The notes: generated by a model from the letters alone, not told the origin. DNA of 64,000 nt from Taibaiella koreensis (GCF_003545715.1 NZ_QVNU01000003.1:248001-312000), one strand, 5' to 3'. Shown: positions 1 through 10,138, numbered from the stretch's first letter. A program made the numbers and translations.

Positions 1-52
1 CAAAGAACCCTTTCAAAAAACAAAATCTTAATCAGCCAATGTTATGCGTAAT

Positions 53-946
53 CTATTTTGAAGCAACTTTAGGCGCCGTCTCACCGGCATGTATCTTTTC
101 GCCCAGTTCTTTTATGGCAGCTACCACTCTGGGGCCAAAGCCGGCAAGCAGCTCGCCATCCATTACGATAAAATGCTTATTCTTTCCTGCTTTCGTTTGC
201 GCAATACCCGGCACTTTCAGCATGCCTTCGGGACCATCTACACTTTGCAGGCCGGAGCTGAACAGCAGGATCGCTTCCGGATCGGCTTTTACTACAGACT
301 CGGCGGTAAGCGGCTTGAATCCTTCTATATCGCCGGCAGCATTGGTGCCGCCTGCCAGCTCAATCATAGTAGCCATGGGCATATGCTTACCGCATACAGA
401 CAAGGCGCCTGCGCCACGGGCATAGATGAACAATACTGATGGTTTGGAAGTATAGGTGGGTAGCAGGGCATATGCCGAATCGATACCGGCTACCAGCTTT
501 TTGCCAGCTTCTTCGCGATGGAAGGAATCGGCCAGCTGGGTAATGAATTTTTTGGTTCCGGCCACGGAGTAGTCCTGCTCGATCACCCATACCTTAATGC
601 CCGCCTGTTGCAGCTGGGTGGCTTGTTCGGGTTTGATCCCCCTTTCCTTCATGCTGATCACATAGTCGGGCTTGAGCGCCAGTATGGATTCCACATTAAG
701 GTTATGCGTATGACCAACCTTGGGTTTGGACTGGAGGGAGGCGGGATAGGTGCTGGTGACATCGATGCCGGCAAGGTTATCTTCCATGCCCAGCGCTACC
801 AGTGTTTCGGATAGCGCACCACTCAGGGAAACGATACGTACGGGTTTGTTGGTGGCTTCCGGTTTTCCGGCCTGATCGCCGGTAGCAGAGCCGCAGGAAT
901 ATAAGGTAACAGAGAGTAAACTGAGAGAAAGGAGCTTGCGAAGCAT
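53..946 (-). CDS. Heme/cobalamin-type ABC transporter substrate-binding lipoprotein
   Basis: 297 residues. The N-terminus is a lipoprotein signal peptide with a Cys near residue 18 in the context YSCGS, so the protein should be anchored in an envelope membrane. The body has the class III periplasmic binding fold seen in HmuT and BtuF: the RIVSLSGALSETLVALG opening, VESILALKPDYVI, and a late AESVVKADPEAILL segment. The family binds heme, vitamin B12 or ferric chelates and hands them to an ABC permease. HmuT fits best by overall pattern, but the ligand cannot be read from sequence. No permease or ATPase gene lies in the window; it may lie left of position 1. A TAnnTTTG-like -7 box sits at 976-983, and a terminator at 1046-1078 separates the gene from the upstream ompH-like genes. 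Confidence 0.85.
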   Translation of the reverse strand: MLRKLLSLSLLSVTLYSCGSATGDQAGKPEATNKPVRIVSLSGALSETLVALGMEDNLAGIDVTSTYPASLQSKPKVGHTHNLNVESILALKPDYVISMKERGIKPEQATQLQQAGIKVWVIEQDYSVAGTKKFITQLADSFHREEAGKKLVAGIDSAYALLPTYTSKPSVLFIYARGAGALSVCGKHMPMATMIELAGGTNAAGDIEGFKPLTAESVVKADPEAILLFSSGLQSVDGPEGMLKVPGIAQTKAGKNKHFIVMDGELLAGFGPRVVAAIKELGEKIHAGETAPKVASK

Positions 947-1045
947 GGCAATAATTTCGATTTAAACTATTGCCGCAAAAGTAATGTCACGAAATTGTAA
1001 AGAATATCAAAATCAGGAAAAGATGTTTCACAATCGGGAAAATAA

Positions 1046-1078
1046 AAAAGAGTCAACTTTAAAAAAGTTGACTCTTTT
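1046..1078 (-). terminator. Intrinsic terminator after the ompH-like pair
   Basis: Perfect 15-bp inverted repeat (1046-1060 and 1064-1078) with a 3-nt loop and A/T tails on both sides. It lies just past the stop of the ompH-like gene and could also work in the opposite direction. Confidence 0.85.
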
Positions 1079-1105
1079 TCACTGGGAATAGTGACTGCTA
1101 AGAGA

Positions 1106-1603
1106 TTACTTGATACCCAGCTTGGCTTTCACCTGGGGCATAATGTTTTCGGTTTCTTTGGCATACAGCAACTGTGTACCATCGAAGATATAATCGAAGC
1201 CGCCTTCTGTGCCTACATCCTTAATTGCCTTTTGGGCTTTATCCAGGATGGGTTTGAACAGCTCTTCTCTTTTCTTGGACATCTTATCGTCAGCGCCCTG
1301 CCTGAACTCTTCGATACGGTTCTGCAGGTCGTTCAGTTCTTTTTCTTTCACTTCTTTCACCGCGTCAGACATGGTGCTTGCGCCGTCCTGGTAGGCCTTG
1401 AACTTGGTTTGCGCATCTGCCGCCATTGATTTCATTGTAGTTTCCAGCTCTTTACCGTATTTGGTCAGAACTGAGTCTGCTTTACGGGCTTCAGGCATGG
1501 TTTCCAGCAGTTCGCGGGAATTGATATAGCCTGTTTTTTTCTGTGCACTGGCTCCAAAACCAATAGTCATTCCGAGAGCAAGCAAAAAAAGGATTTTCTT
1601 CAT
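1106..1603 (-). CDS. OmpH/Skp-family periplasmic chaperone (second copy)
   Basis: 165 residues, with a Sec signal peptide ending near ASAQ (about residue 20) followed by an alpha-helical, charge-rich body typical of Skp/OmpH. The family forms trimers that hold unfolded outer-membrane proteins in the periplasm. Motifs include GYINSRELLETMPE at the start of the mature domain and FDYIFDGTQLLY near the C-terminus. It is the second of two tandem paralogues downstream of bamA, which places it in the outer-membrane assembly cluster. A 101-bp gap separates it from the first paralogue, so it may also have its own promoter. The intrinsic terminator at 1046-1078 ends the unit. Confidence 0.9.
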   Translation of the reverse strand: MKKILFLLALGMTIGFGASAQKKTGYINSRELLETMPEARKADSVLTKYGKELETTMKSMAADAQTKFKAYQDGASTMSDAVKEVKEKELNDLQNRIEEFRQGADDKMSKKREELFKPILDKAQKAIKDVGTEGGFDYIFDGTQLLYAKETENIMPQVKAKLGIK

Positions 1604-1704
1604 CTTATAACCTCTTGTTTTTGTGGTACTGTTCCTTTTCCGTGGGGGAGGAACCTGATTTTGTTATATTGAAAATTTAAAAATTGCAGCGAAGGTAAGG
1701 GAAA

Positions 1705-2220
1705 TTATTTTACACCCGGAATCAATTTCAGAATCTCATCGCTTTTATCGAGCTTGGGATCGGCGTAAAAGATAGTAATACCGCCGGCCTTATCATACAC
1801 CATGTCAAAGCTACGTGACTGCGCATATTGCTGTACGGCATTGTACACCTTATCCTGAATCGGTTTGACCAGGCTCTGGCGCTTTTTGAATACCTCGCCT
1901 TCATAGCCGAAATATTTCTTCTGTAGGTCCTTGGCCTCTTTCTCTTTAGCTACGATTTCGTCTTCCCGTTTTTTGCGGGCATCTTCCGAGAGCATAGGGC
2001 GTTCGGCCTGGTAGCTTTTATACATCTGATCGATGTTCTGCATTTTGGCATCTACTTCTTTTTGCCAGCCCTGTGAGGCGGCATCAAGCTGCTTCTGAGC
2101 ATTGTTATAGTCGGGGATCTTTTCCAGCATATATTTTGAATCGATCACGCAGTAACGTTGCGCCCGGGCGGCCAGGCCGGTCATGAGCACCAGCGACATA
2201 GCCAACAATATCTTCTTCAT
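1705..2220 (-). CDS. OmpH/Skp-family periplasmic chaperone (first copy)
   Basis: 171 residues from the ATG at 2220. A start four codons upstream is possible, but this one directly begins a clean signal peptide (MKKILLAMS... to ARAQ). The mature part opens with YCVIDSKYMLEKIPDY, the usual strand of this family, and continues as long charged helices. It diverges clearly from the neighbouring copy, so the pair is an old duplication. Immediately upstream lies bamA, whose outer-membrane substrates this chaperone would be expected to escort. The genes uppS, bamA, ompH, ompH all read on the minus strand and may be co-transcribed. Confidence 0.9.
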   Translation of the reverse strand: MKKILLAMSLVLMTGLAARAQRYCVIDSKYMLEKIPDYNNAQKQLDAASQGWQKEVDAKMQNIDQMYKSYQAERPMLSEDARKKREDEIVAKEKEAKDLQKKYFGYEGEVFKKRQSLVKPIQDKVYNAVQQYAQSRSFDMVYDKAGGITIFYADPKLDKSDEILKLIPGVK

Positions 2221-2359
2221 AGGTTCTTGCAATTTAATGCTTTTGTTAGATAGACGAAGTTAGATCAAGTTTAATGGATCACTCAATTCATCCAAAATCT
2301 TAGTACTTTCTTAAGAAGAGGCAGCCACCCTTTTAGGAACGGAACACCTCTCCGATCTG

Positions 2360-4993
2360 CTAATCCGGTTCGAAACCTAACATAAAGGTAAACTTGGTAG
2401 CGCCGCCAAACTTGACGCCATCACCCAGGCGGTCGAAGCCAAGACCGTAGTCAAGACCAAGCAGACCGAACATAGGCAGGTATACCCTTACGCCCAAACC
2501 GGCCGAACGGTAGAGTTTAAATGGATTGTAATCCTTAAAGCTGTCCCAGCCGTTGGCGCCCTCAACAAAGGCCAGGCCGAAAATGGTAGCGCTGGGATTG
2601 AGCGAGAACGGATAACGTACCTCGGCCGTATACTTATTGAAGATAACCGCATTCTGTGCGTACACCTCATAGCCACGCTGCGAAATGATATCGCGGCCTA
2701 CGTAATAGTTAAAGCCGGAGAGACCGTCGCCGCCCACATTGAAACGCTCAAACGGAGAATAACCGATGTCTTTGTTGTAATAGCCCATGAAGCCATATTT
2801 GGCGGCAAACTTAAACACCAGGTCGCCCACGATGCGCTGGTACCATTCGGCGGTAAAGCGGTACTTATGGTATTCGATCCATTTGTACTTGGTCGAAGGC
2901 GATGCATCGGCATAGTTTGTCGAGCTGAACAGCGAGTAGGGCGGGGTGAACTGGAATGTAAAATTGATATTGGAACCGCTCCTGGGATAAATCGGCTGGT
3001 CCACCGAGTTGCGCGCAAGGGTAAGGCGGAAGAACAGGTTGTTGGCCGTACCGTTGCGGAAATCGCTCACGAAGTAGTCGTAATCCTTCAGGAAATAGTT
3101 TTGATAGTTGATACCATAAGAGAAAACGAAGTTGTCGTCGGGCCATTTCAGCCTTTTGCTCAGGCTCACACCACCACCGAAGTTGCGCAGGTAGTGGGCA
3201 TTGGGATCGCCGGTATAGTAACCGCCGTCATCGGAATAAGACTGGCGGCCGTATACAGCACTTACAGTAAGCGCCGTAGGCCTCTTGCCACCCAGCCAGG
3301 GTTCGGTGAAGGACAGGTTGGCAGAGTTAAAGAACTTACCGTTGGACTGGTAACGGACAGACAGCTTCTGTCCATCGCCCATGGGCAGTGGATCCCACTC
3401 TTTAAATTTCAGGATATTGCGCAGCGAAAAGTTGTTGAACACGATACCGATCGTACCCGTGAAGCCGATACCGCCGCCGAAACCGGCTGACAGCTCAAGC
3501 TGATCACTGGATTTTTCCACTACGTTGTAGTCGATGTCCACCGTACCGTCAGCATAATTGGGCTTGGGTACCGGGTTTACTTTTTCAGGGTCGATAAAGC
3601 CCAGGTTGGAGATCTGGCGGATGGAACGGATGATATCGGTACGGGAGAATTTATATCCCGGCCGCGTAAACAGCTCCCGGCGCAGCACATGATCATTGGT
3701 ACGGTCGTTGCCGTAGATACCGATGTTCTTAATAGTCGCCTGCGGTCCTTCCTGGATATGTACTTCATAATTGATGGTATCGCCTACGATCGATTTCTCG
3801 ACCGGGTCTACCTTGAAGAACAGGTAGCCGTCATCCATGTACAGGCTGCCGATATCCTGGCTGCCGTCCATGCTGGGCATACCGCCCATTCTGCTGTCCA
3901 GCTTTTCCTGGTCAAATACATCTCCCTTTTTGATGCCCAGAAGCACCGTCAGTATAGAGTCGGAATATTTTGTGTTGCCGCGCCATGCGATGTCTCCGAA
4001 ATAATATTTGCGTCCCTCTTTTACCTTCAGCTCTACGTTGAGGTTGCCGTTGGCCGCCTTGTAGGTCGTATCGGAAACGATCTGCGCGTCGCGGTAGCCC
4101 TGGGAATTGTAATAGGCCAGGATGCTGTTCTTGTCTTCATCGTACTTTTTCGGGTTGAACTTGGAGCCGGCGAAGATATTCCAGCGGAAGTAGGGGTTCA
4201 GCGCGTCCAGCGTTTTGCTCAGCGACAGGTAGCCCTGGTTCCTCAGGTAGTTTTTGAAAGTACGTTTGTCGCCGGCATTGTACACAGAGCTTTCATCGGC
4301 GGGGGTAAGCGATATGCGGGGCATTTCCTTGGTGCCTTTCATATTACCTTTCAGCTTGGTGTCGGACAGGTGCTCATTGCCGGTGAACATGATCTGGTTA
4401 ATATGTGTTTTGCCACCTTTGTTGACATCGATCAGCAGGGCAACGGAATTGATGGCGCTGGTATCCCTTTGCTCCCTGATGTTCACCGTAACCGACACAA
4501 AACCCTTGTCGGCATAGTATTTTTTCACTTTATCCTCGATGTCCTTCTTGATCGCCTCGGTTACCATACGGTTTTGCACCAGGTTCAGCTTCTCCTTTAT
4601 CTCCGATTCCTGCGACTTGGAAATGCCTTTGAAGGTAAAGCGGCTCAGGCGGGGCCGTTCGGCAACTACGATCTCGATCGAAGCCTTGTTCTCTACTATT
4701 TTGGTAATATTGACCGACACATCTGAAAACAGCTGCTGGTTCCAGAGGTTCCGGATAGCCTTGGCTATGGCCGGATCGTCGGTAAGCTTGATCCGGTCGC
4801 CGGGTGCAAGACCCGAAACAGTTTTTAGCAGCTCAACGTCCATGTATTTGGCGCCGGACACTTTGATGTCCCCGATCACAAGATCGGCGTTTTGGGAAGA
4901 GCGGACGCCTCCCATCTGCGCTATCGCTACAGAAGCGGAACACTGGAGCAGGACTAAGACGCAGAGGAAATAGCGGAATTTTAAAATGTGCAT
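2360..4993 (-). CDS. bamA: Outer membrane protein assembly factor BamA
   Basis: 877 residues, within the usual range for Bacteroidetes BamA. A signal peptide covers about residues 1-26 (ending AIAQ). POTRA repeats follow over roughly residues 35-430, including the typical TFKGISKSQESEIKEKLNL and ITFTGNEHL-type strands. A 16-strand Omp85 beta-barrel fills the C-terminal half, with the barrel/lid motif VGGDGLSGFN. BamA is the central subunit of the complex that folds and inserts outer-membrane beta-barrels. Its neighbours fit: uppS upstream and two Skp-like chaperones downstream. A final F-rich strand (FTFMLGFEPD) resembles the normal C-terminal signal. Confidence 0.97.
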   Translation of the reverse strand: MHILKFRYFLCVLVLLQCSASVAIAQMGGVRSSQNADLVIGDIKVSGAKYMDVELLKTVSGLAPGDRIKLTDDPAIAKAIRNLWNQQLFSDVSVNITKIVENKASIEIVVAERPRLSRFTFKGISKSQESEIKEKLNLVQNRMVTEAIKKDIEDKVKKYYADKGFVSVTVNIREQRDTSAINSVALLIDVNKGGKTHINQIMFTGNEHLSDTKLKGNMKGTKEMPRISLTPADESSVYNAGDKRTFKNYLRNQGYLSLSKTLDALNPYFRWNIFAGSKFNPKKYDEDKNSILAYYNSQGYRDAQIVSDTTYKAANGNLNVELKVKEGRKYYFGDIAWRGNTKYSDSILTVLLGIKKGDVFDQEKLDSRMGGMPSMDGSQDIGSLYMDDGYLFFKVDPVEKSIVGDTINYEVHIQEGPQATIKNIGIYGNDRTNDHVLRRELFTRPGYKFSRTDIIRSIRQISNLGFIDPEKVNPVPKPNYADGTVDIDYNVVEKSSDQLELSAGFGGGIGFTGTIGIVFNNFSLRNILKFKEWDPLPMGDGQKLSVRYQSNGKFFNSANLSFTEPWLGGKRPTALTVSAVYGRQSYSDDGGYYTGDPNAHYLRNFGGGVSLSKRLKWPDDNFVFSYGINYQNYFLKDYDYFVSDFRNGTANNLFFRLTLARNSVDQPIYPRSGSNINFTFQFTPPYSLFSSTNYADASPSTKYKWIEYHKYRFTAEWYQRIVGDLVFKFAAKYGFMGYYNKDIGYSPFERFNVGGDGLSGFNYYVGRDIISQRGYEVYAQNAVIFNKYTAEVRYPFSLNPSATIFGLAFVEGANGWDSFKDYNPFKLYRSAGLGVRVYLPMFGLLGLDYGLGFDRLGDGVKFGGATKFTFMLGFEPD

Positions 4994-5053
4994 TGAGATC
5001 GTTAAGCTATTTTATCGTTGGGTGTGTGTATATGTTGATTGGTCCTGGCAGGT

Positions 5054-5800
5054 TCAGGAAGGCCGTACCTGCTCGCTCGTTTTACCAAATCTTCTTTCCC
5101 GTTGCTGATAGTTCAATATGGCGTCAAACAAATGTTCTTTACGGAAATCGGGCCAGTGGACGTCGCTGAAGTATAATTCTGTATAAGCCATCTGGTATAG
5201 GAGAAAATTGCTGATGCGGTGCTCGCCTCCCGTTCTGATCATCAGTTCCGGGTCGGGGTAATCGTGTGTACAAAGGAATTGTGTGAAAGTAGCGGCGTCA
5301 ATATCAGCAGGTAGAAGATTGCCTGCTGCAACGGCAGTGGCCACCTGCTGTACCGCATTAACGATTTCCCAGCGGGCACTATAGCTAAGCGCCAGGACAA
5401 GGTTGAGGCCCGTACAGCCCGAAGTGATGTCCATACCCTCATTCAGCTCCTGCCGGCAGATTTCGGGCAACGAAGCAAAATCGCCGATCACGCTCAACCG
5501 CACATTATTCTTCTTCAGATCGTCGACTTCCTTCCTTATCGTGCTTACCAGCAATTCCATAAGCGCGTCGACCTCGTATTTGGGCCGGTTCCAGTTTTCG
5601 GTAGAGAAAGCGTATAAAGTAAGGTATTGTATGCCGATCTCCCCGCAGCCTTCCACTACTTCTCGCACGCTTATCACTCCCTGCTGATGGCCATGGATAC
5701 GGTCTTCACCCTTCTCTTTGGCCCAGCGCCCGTTGCCGTCCATAATGATGGCAATGTGCTGCGGCAGGTATGTTGTGTCGATTAAAGATTTGCTGTCCAT
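5054..5800 (-). CDS. uppS: Isoprenyl transferase (undecaprenyl diphosphate synthase)
   Basis: 248 residues, normal for the family. It condenses isopentenyl diphosphate onto farnesyl diphosphate to make the C55 lipid carrier for peptidoglycan and other glycans. The catalytic Asp lies in IAIIMDGNGRWA (about residue 21), followed by the HGHQQG helix. The C-terminal substrate-binding block reads RTGGEHRISNFLLYQ, where most homologues have RTSGE. The adjacent bamA supports an envelope-biogenesis cluster. A -7-like TAACTTTG box lies at 5829-5836 (minus strand), giving a short leader; no convincing -33 box is seen. Confidence 0.96.
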   Translation of the reverse strand: MDSKSLIDTTYLPQHIAIIMDGNGRWAKEKGEDRIHGHQQGVISVREVVEGCGEIGIQYLTLYAFSTENWNRPKYEVDALMELLVSTIRKEVDDLKKNNVRLSVIGDFASLPEICRQELNEGMDITSGCTGLNLVLALSYSARWEIVNAVQQVATAVAAGNLLPADIDAATFTQFLCTHDYPDPELMIRTGGEHRISNFLLYQMAYTELYFSDVHWPDFRKEHLFDAILNYQQRERRFGKTSEQVRPS

Positions 5801-6076
5801 TTCAGGCTTTCGTCATTACAAAAGTGGGCAAAGTTACAAAAATAGCATTACGATCTGCTACGAAAGGTTACGTAAATTGGATTAACGCCGTCTTAACCCA
5901 CCTCGGGCCGCATAACGAATGGAGATAAACGCAACAATGGCCGCCAAAATTGTTCATTCTTGCTAATTTTTAAAGGAAAAGGACATAAGATGAGGCGAGT
6001 ACTTAACGCAGGTTTAAGCGATAAGCTCTAAATTTGGCTGGTTATCTTTCCCTGTTAACAGATCATTTCACAATTT
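5801..6076. other. Divergent intergenic region between uppS and the HerA-like gene
   Basis: 276 bp. It holds a minus-strand -7-like box at 5829-5836 for uppS and a plus-strand TAAATTTG box at 6029-6036 for the HerA-like gene. Neither has a clear TTTG at the expected 19-21 nt. No small ORF or hairpin stands out. Confidence 0.4.
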
Positions 6077-7612
6077 ATGCACGACCAGGAAGCTTTTCTC
6101 GCCGCCATTCAAAATGGCTATACCTTCAAAGGTACGCACATTAAAATAGGGGTGGCTATGTTGGACGGCGCTGTAGTAGATGGCGCCGACGTAAACCTGC
6201 CCCTGGGTATGATGAACCGCCATGGCCTTATTGCGGGCGCCACGGGAACGGGAAAAACCAAGACCCTGCAGGTAATCGCCGAGGCGCTGAGCGACGCCGG
6301 AGTACCGGTGCTGCTTATGGACATTAAAGGCGACCTGAGCGGTATCGCAGCTGCCGGCACCGAAAGCGATAAGATTAAAGAACGGTACCAGCTGCTCAAG
6401 GAAACCTACAAGCCTGCCGCTTACCCGGCTGAGCTGCTGTCGTTAAGCCAGGAAAAAGGCGCCCGGCTCAGGGCTACCGTTTCCGAATTTGGCCCCGTCC
6501 TGCTGGCCAAGGTGCTCGATCTTAACGACACGCAGGCCGGCCTGCTGTCGATGCTCTTCAAATATTGCGATGACAAGGGCCTGCCGCTGCTCGACCTGAA
6601 AGACCTGAGCCGGGTGCTCCAGTATGCCGGCGATGAAGGCAAGGCCGATATTGAAAAGGACTACGGGAAAATATCAACGACCTCTACGGGAACCATCTTG
6701 CGCAAGGTGATTGAACTGCAGCAGCAAGGCGCCGACCAGTTCTTCGGAGAACTGTCTTTCGAAGTGGCAGACCTGATGCATGCTGCACCCGATGGCCGCG
6801 GCATGGTCAACATACTCAGGGTTACCGATATGCAGGACCGTCCCAAGCTGTTCTCCACCTTTATGCTGCAGTTGCTGGCCGAGCTGTATGCTACCCTGCC
6901 CGAGGAGGGCGATAGCGATAAGCCAAAGCTGGTGCTGTTCATCGACGAGGCGCACCTGATCTTCAAAGAGGCGACCAAAGTGCTGCTCTCCCAGATCGAG
7001 ACCATAGTAAAGCTGATCCGAAGCAAGGGAGTAGGCGTTTTCTTCTGTACCCAGAACCCGCAGGATATACCGGCTTCCGTGTTAAGCCAACTGGGCTTCA
7101 AGCTGCAGCATGCTCTGAGAGCATTTACGGCCAACGATCGTAAGGACATTAAGCAAACCGCGGAAAATTACCCCGAAAGCACCTTTTATACAACAGAAGA
7201 CCTGATTACCCAGCTGGGTATCGGTGAGGCGCTCATCACCCTACTCAATGAAAAAGGTGTGCCGACACCGCTGGCGCATACTTTCCTCATTTCGCCCCGC
7301 TCCAGGATGGATATCCTCAGCGCAGCAGAGATCGATACCCTCACGGCATCGTCGCGGCTGATCGCTAAATATAACGAAGCCACCGACCGGGAAAGTGCGT
7401 ACGAAATGCTGAACCGGAAGCTGGATGCAGCGGCGGCGCAGCAACCTGCTCCCGCTCCCGAAGCACCTTCGGGCGGCACTGCCAGGCGCGGCGCAGCTCC
7501 TAAAGAAGAGAAATCATGGTTGGAGCGGGCGATCAATAGTTCGGCGGGGAAGCAGGTGCAACGTTCGGTTGTACGCACGCTGTTTGGCGTCATCCAGAAG
7601 ATGTTTAAATAG
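6077..7612 (+). CDS. HerA-like ATPase of the DUF853 (YjgR) family
   Basis: 511 residues. Walker A is GATGTGKT at about residues 54-61 and Walker B is LFIDEAHLIF near residues 287-295. These identify a HerA/FtsK-type P-loop ATPase in the DUF853 branch typified by E. coli YjgR. The conserved block around VFFCTQNPQDIPASVLSQLG supports this. The C-terminal 60 residues are Ala/Pro-rich and basic and look disordered. The cellular role of DUF853 proteins is not established. Unlike archaeal HerA or phage-defence HerA-Sir2/DUF4297 pairs, no nuclease or effector gene is adjacent, so I do not infer a defence role. Confidence 0.9.
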   Translation: MHDQEAFLAAIQNGYTFKGTHIKIGVAMLDGAVVDGADVNLPLGMMNRHGLIAGATGTGKTKTLQVIAEALSDAGVPVLLMDIKGDLSGIAAAGTESDKIKERYQLLKETYKPAAYPAELLSLSQEKGARLRATVSEFGPVLLAKVLDLNDTQAGLLSMLFKYCDDKGLPLLDLKDLSRVLQYAGDEGKADIEKDYGKISTTSTGTILRKVIELQQQGADQFFGELSFEVADLMHAAPDGRGMVNILRVTDMQDRPKLFSTFMLQLLAELYATLPEEGDSDKPKLVLFIDEAHLIFKEATKVLLSQIETIVKLIRSKGVGVFFCTQNPQDIPASVLSQLGFKLQHALRAFTANDRKDIKQTAENYPESTFYTTEDLITQLGIGEALITLLNEKGVPTPLAHTFLISPRSRMDILSAAEIDTLTASSRLIAKYNEATDRESAYEMLNRKLDAAAAQQPAPAPEAPSGGTARRGAAPKEEKSWLERAINSSAGKQVQRSVVRTLFGVIQKMFK

Positions 7613-7785
7613 AGGTGCTCCGGGCCCGGAAAGCGATATCCTGGTATTTAGCCTACCTTTGCACCTTATTGGCCTGCCGTAATCGTCAGTTGCCGGTTCC
7701 GAAGCGACCGGCCTGCCGGCGCAAAGACAGGCCGGATTCTTAAATAATAACAACATGGCTCCGGAGCATTCCGAAGCCCCGCAAA

Positions 7786-9258
7786 ATGACCAAAACGACA
7801 TTCGATCAATTGGGCGTAATCGCCCCTATCCTGCAGGCGGTATCCGAAGAAGGCTATACCCATCCTACCCCCATACAGGAGCAAGCCATTCCCATTGTGC
7901 TGCGCGAGAAAGATCTGCTGGGCTGTGCCCAGACCGGTACCGGCAAGACAGCAGCTTTCGCTATCCCTATTCTGCAGCTGATAACGGCGCAGCCCCGTCA
8001 GCCAGGCACACCCAAAATAAAAGTACTGGTGCTCACGCCTACGCGTGAGCTGGCCATACAAATAAGTGAGAGCTTTTCGACCTATGGCAAGCACCTGAAG
8101 GTAAGCAACCTCGTAATCTTCGGCGGCGTGCCACAGGGCCCGCAGGTAAAAGCGCTGAAAGCCGGTGTAGACGTGCTGGTAGCCACCCCCGGCCGCCTGC
8201 TCGACCTTATCGGACAAAATTTTATCTCACTTCAGGATATCAGCATCTTTGTGCTGGATGAGGCGGACCGCATGCTCGACATGGGTTTCATTCATGATGT
8301 GAAAAAAGTTGTGGCCAGGTTGCCGGTACAAAGGCAAAGCCTTTTCTTCTCAGCAACTATGCCCCCCGAGATCCAGAAGCTGGCTAACACCATATTGGTA
8401 AAGCCTGAAAAGGTGGAGGTGACCCCGGTCTCCTCGACAGCGGAAACCATCAGGCAGTCTCTGTATTTTGTAGATCAGAAAGAAAAGAAGAAGTTGCTGG
8501 TCCATATCCTGGAGGATAAGACTATCGAGCGGGTGCTGGTGTTTATCCGCACCAAGCATGGGGCCGACAAGCTCGTGAAGGACCTGCACAAGGCGGGTAT
8601 CGCCGCTGAGGCCATACACGGCAATAAATCACAGAACGCGCGGCAACGGGCGCTCAGTAATTTCAAGTCGTTCCACACCCGTGTGCTGATCGCGACAGAT
8701 ATTGCCGCACGCGGTATCGATATCGACGACCTGACGCATGTTATCAACTTCGACCTGGGCGATGTTCCCGAAACCTATGTACACCGGATCGGCCGTACCG
8801 GCCGTGCCGGTAACAGCGGTATCGCTATCGCTTTCTGCGATGAAGAGGAAAAGGATAACCTGAAAGCGATCCAGAAGCTGATCGGATTTGCCATACCCGT
8901 GGTGGAAGCCCACCCCTTCCTGCCGGAGCAGTCGGAGGTGGTGCAGTTCCGCGCACCTAAAAATAAGGCCACAGTGGCGCCGGCCAATTCGGTGCCGGCG
9001 GCCGGACAGCAGGCCAGGCAACATTCGGGACGGAACCAGAAAAAGGCGCCGGCCAGGGAAGAACGAAGGGACCCCCGGTCGCCCGGTAAGTCCGATGTGA
9101 ACGAAAGACAGGCACAGGAGAAAGAGAAAAGGCCGATGCACAAGGAAAAGCACGCAGCGCCTAAGGAAAAACACGCGGCGCCCAAAGAAAAACAAAGTCA
9201 TTCGCAGGAAAAAGAACAGCCTTCAAAAGAAAAGGACAATTTCTGGCTCGACTGGTAA
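7786..9258 (+). CDS. rhlE: DEAD-box ATP-dependent RNA helicase, RhlE type
   Basis: 490 residues. The helicase core covers about residues 1-375: Q motif PTPIQEQAI, motif I AQTGTGKT (48-55), motif II DEAD (near 156), motif III SAT, and motif [12 protein letters not shown]. It unwinds short RNA duplexes in ribosome assembly or mRNA turnover. The tail (about 395-490) is very basic and Ala/Pro/Lys/Glu-rich, with three near-copies of a KEKHAAP-type heptad, as is common in Bacteroidetes RhlE paralogues. A TACCTTTG -7 box at 7654-7661 lies about 125 nt upstream, so the mRNA probably has a long leader, which is frequent for cold-regulated helicases. Confidence 0.95.
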   Translation: MTKTTFDQLGVIAPILQAVSEEGYTHPTPIQEQAIPIVLREKDLLGCAQTGTGKTAAFAIPILQLITAQPRQPGTPKIKVLVLTPTRELAIQISESFSTYGKHLKVSNLVIFGGVPQGPQVKALKAGVDVLVATPGRLLDLIGQNFISLQDISIFVLDEADRMLDMGFIHDVKKVVARLPVQRQSLFFSATMPPEIQKLANTILVKPEKVEVTPVSSTAETIRQSLYFVDQKEKKKLLVHILEDKTIERVLVFIRTKHGADKLVKDLHKAGIAAEAIHGNKSQNARQRALSNFKSFHTRVLIATDIAARGIDIDDLTHVINFDLGDVPETYVHRIGRTGRAGNSGIAIAFCDEEEKDNLKAIQKLIGFAIPVVEAHPFLPEQSEVVQFRAPKNKATVAPANSVPAAGQQARQHSGRNQKKAPAREERRDPRSPGKSDVNERQAQEKEKRPMHKEKHAAPKEKHAAPKEKQSHSQEKEQPSKEKDNFWLDW

Positions 9259-9276
9259 GCTATCTTTTCCAACATC

Positions 9277-9819
9277 ATGACACTGCCCGTACACGCCGAT
9301 ATTATTTTAAGGAATTACCAGGAGGAGGATGCTGCGCAGTTGTTTGCAGCCGTAGAGGAGAACAGGGCCCACCTGCGGCCCTGGCTTATATGGGTGGATG
9401 GTACCCGGAAGATGGCGCATTCGCTGGAGTATATCCGTAATGCGCGTCAGGAACAATACAATCAGCAAAGCATCGCTTTTGGTATTTTCCGTAACGACAG
9501 GCTCATTGGCGGTCTCGGTATGCATCAATGGGACCAGCGTCTCCGTAAAGCTCAGATCGGTTACTGGCTGGTGGCCAGCGAAGTGGGTAACGGCACCATG
9601 ACCCGTTGTATCGCTGTATTGCTGGATTACCTGTTCGGTCAGCTGGAATTAAATAAGGTGGAGCTCCACTACCTGCCTGCCAATACCCGGAGCGCGGCAG
9701 TGGCAGAGCGCCTGGGCTTCGGGATCGAAGGTATACTGCGCGACAGTTTTCTGATGAACGGGACCTTGCACGACCTTGTGGTGGCCGGTCTGCTGAAGAA
9801 GGAATACAAAAGCGTATAG
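9277..9819 (+). CDS. GNAT N-acetyltransferase, RimJ/RimL-like
   Basis: 180 residues covering a full GNAT fold. LRNYQEEDAAQLF forms the first strand and helix, IGYWLVASEVGNGTMTRCIAVLLDYLF is the acetyl-CoA binding region, and NKVELHYLPANTRSAAVAERLGFGIEGILRD is the late signature of the RimL branch. RimL-type enzymes acetylate N-termini of ribosomal proteins or small amines. This one has a degenerate pyrophosphate loop (EVGNGT rather than QGKGYA). It starts 18 bp after rhlE and is probably co-transcribed. The substrate cannot be assigned. Confidence 0.88.
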   Translation: MTLPVHADIILRNYQEEDAAQLFAAVEENRAHLRPWLIWVDGTRKMAHSLEYIRNARQEQYNQQSIAFGIFRNDRLIGGLGMHQWDQRLRKAQIGYWLVASEVGNGTMTRCIAVLLDYLFGQLELNKVELHYLPANTRSAAVAERLGFGIEGILRDSFLMNGTLHDLVVAGLLKKEYKSV

Positions 9820-10138
9820 CAGCCGGAAAGCCTGCTGCTCCATTCTCTTCGGCTTCTTCTCTTTCCCGCCAGTAATGTTTTATCTATTGCTTGTTGCTGC
9901 AGGACTGTTGCTGGCTGGCTGCATTTACTTATCGCTAGCCGTGTCTTTTACTGCGTCCTTTATTCCCGCCTATACACTCATCACTCTTTTATCAACTTAC
10001 CCTGGACAGTCGTCGATAACCCATTCCCGCCTTACATGGCTGGACACGCAATCGCAGCTTTGGAGATATTGGCTACCCGAACGCTATGGGAGCCAGGCAA
10101 TATACAGCTCTGCCGGCGAAAGGGCCGCAGGGAAGGCA
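9820..10138. other. Convergent intergenic region, no gene seen
   Basis: About 320 bp between the ends of the GNAT gene and the porZ-like gene. A plus-strand reading frame opens at 9875 with a hydrophobic start, but it runs more than 300 bases antisense into the porZ-like gene and resembles no family I know. I see no strong terminator here. Confidence 0.4.

Noticed and set aside
3689-4726. 345-codon plus-strand ORF
   Set aside because: It is fully antisense to bamA and has the amino-acid bias of a shadow frame.
6077-7612. HerA-like ATPase as part of a phage-defence system
   Set aside because: The sequence is of the DUF853 (YjgR) branch and the neighbours are housekeeping genes. No Sir2, DUF4297 or nuclease partner is present.
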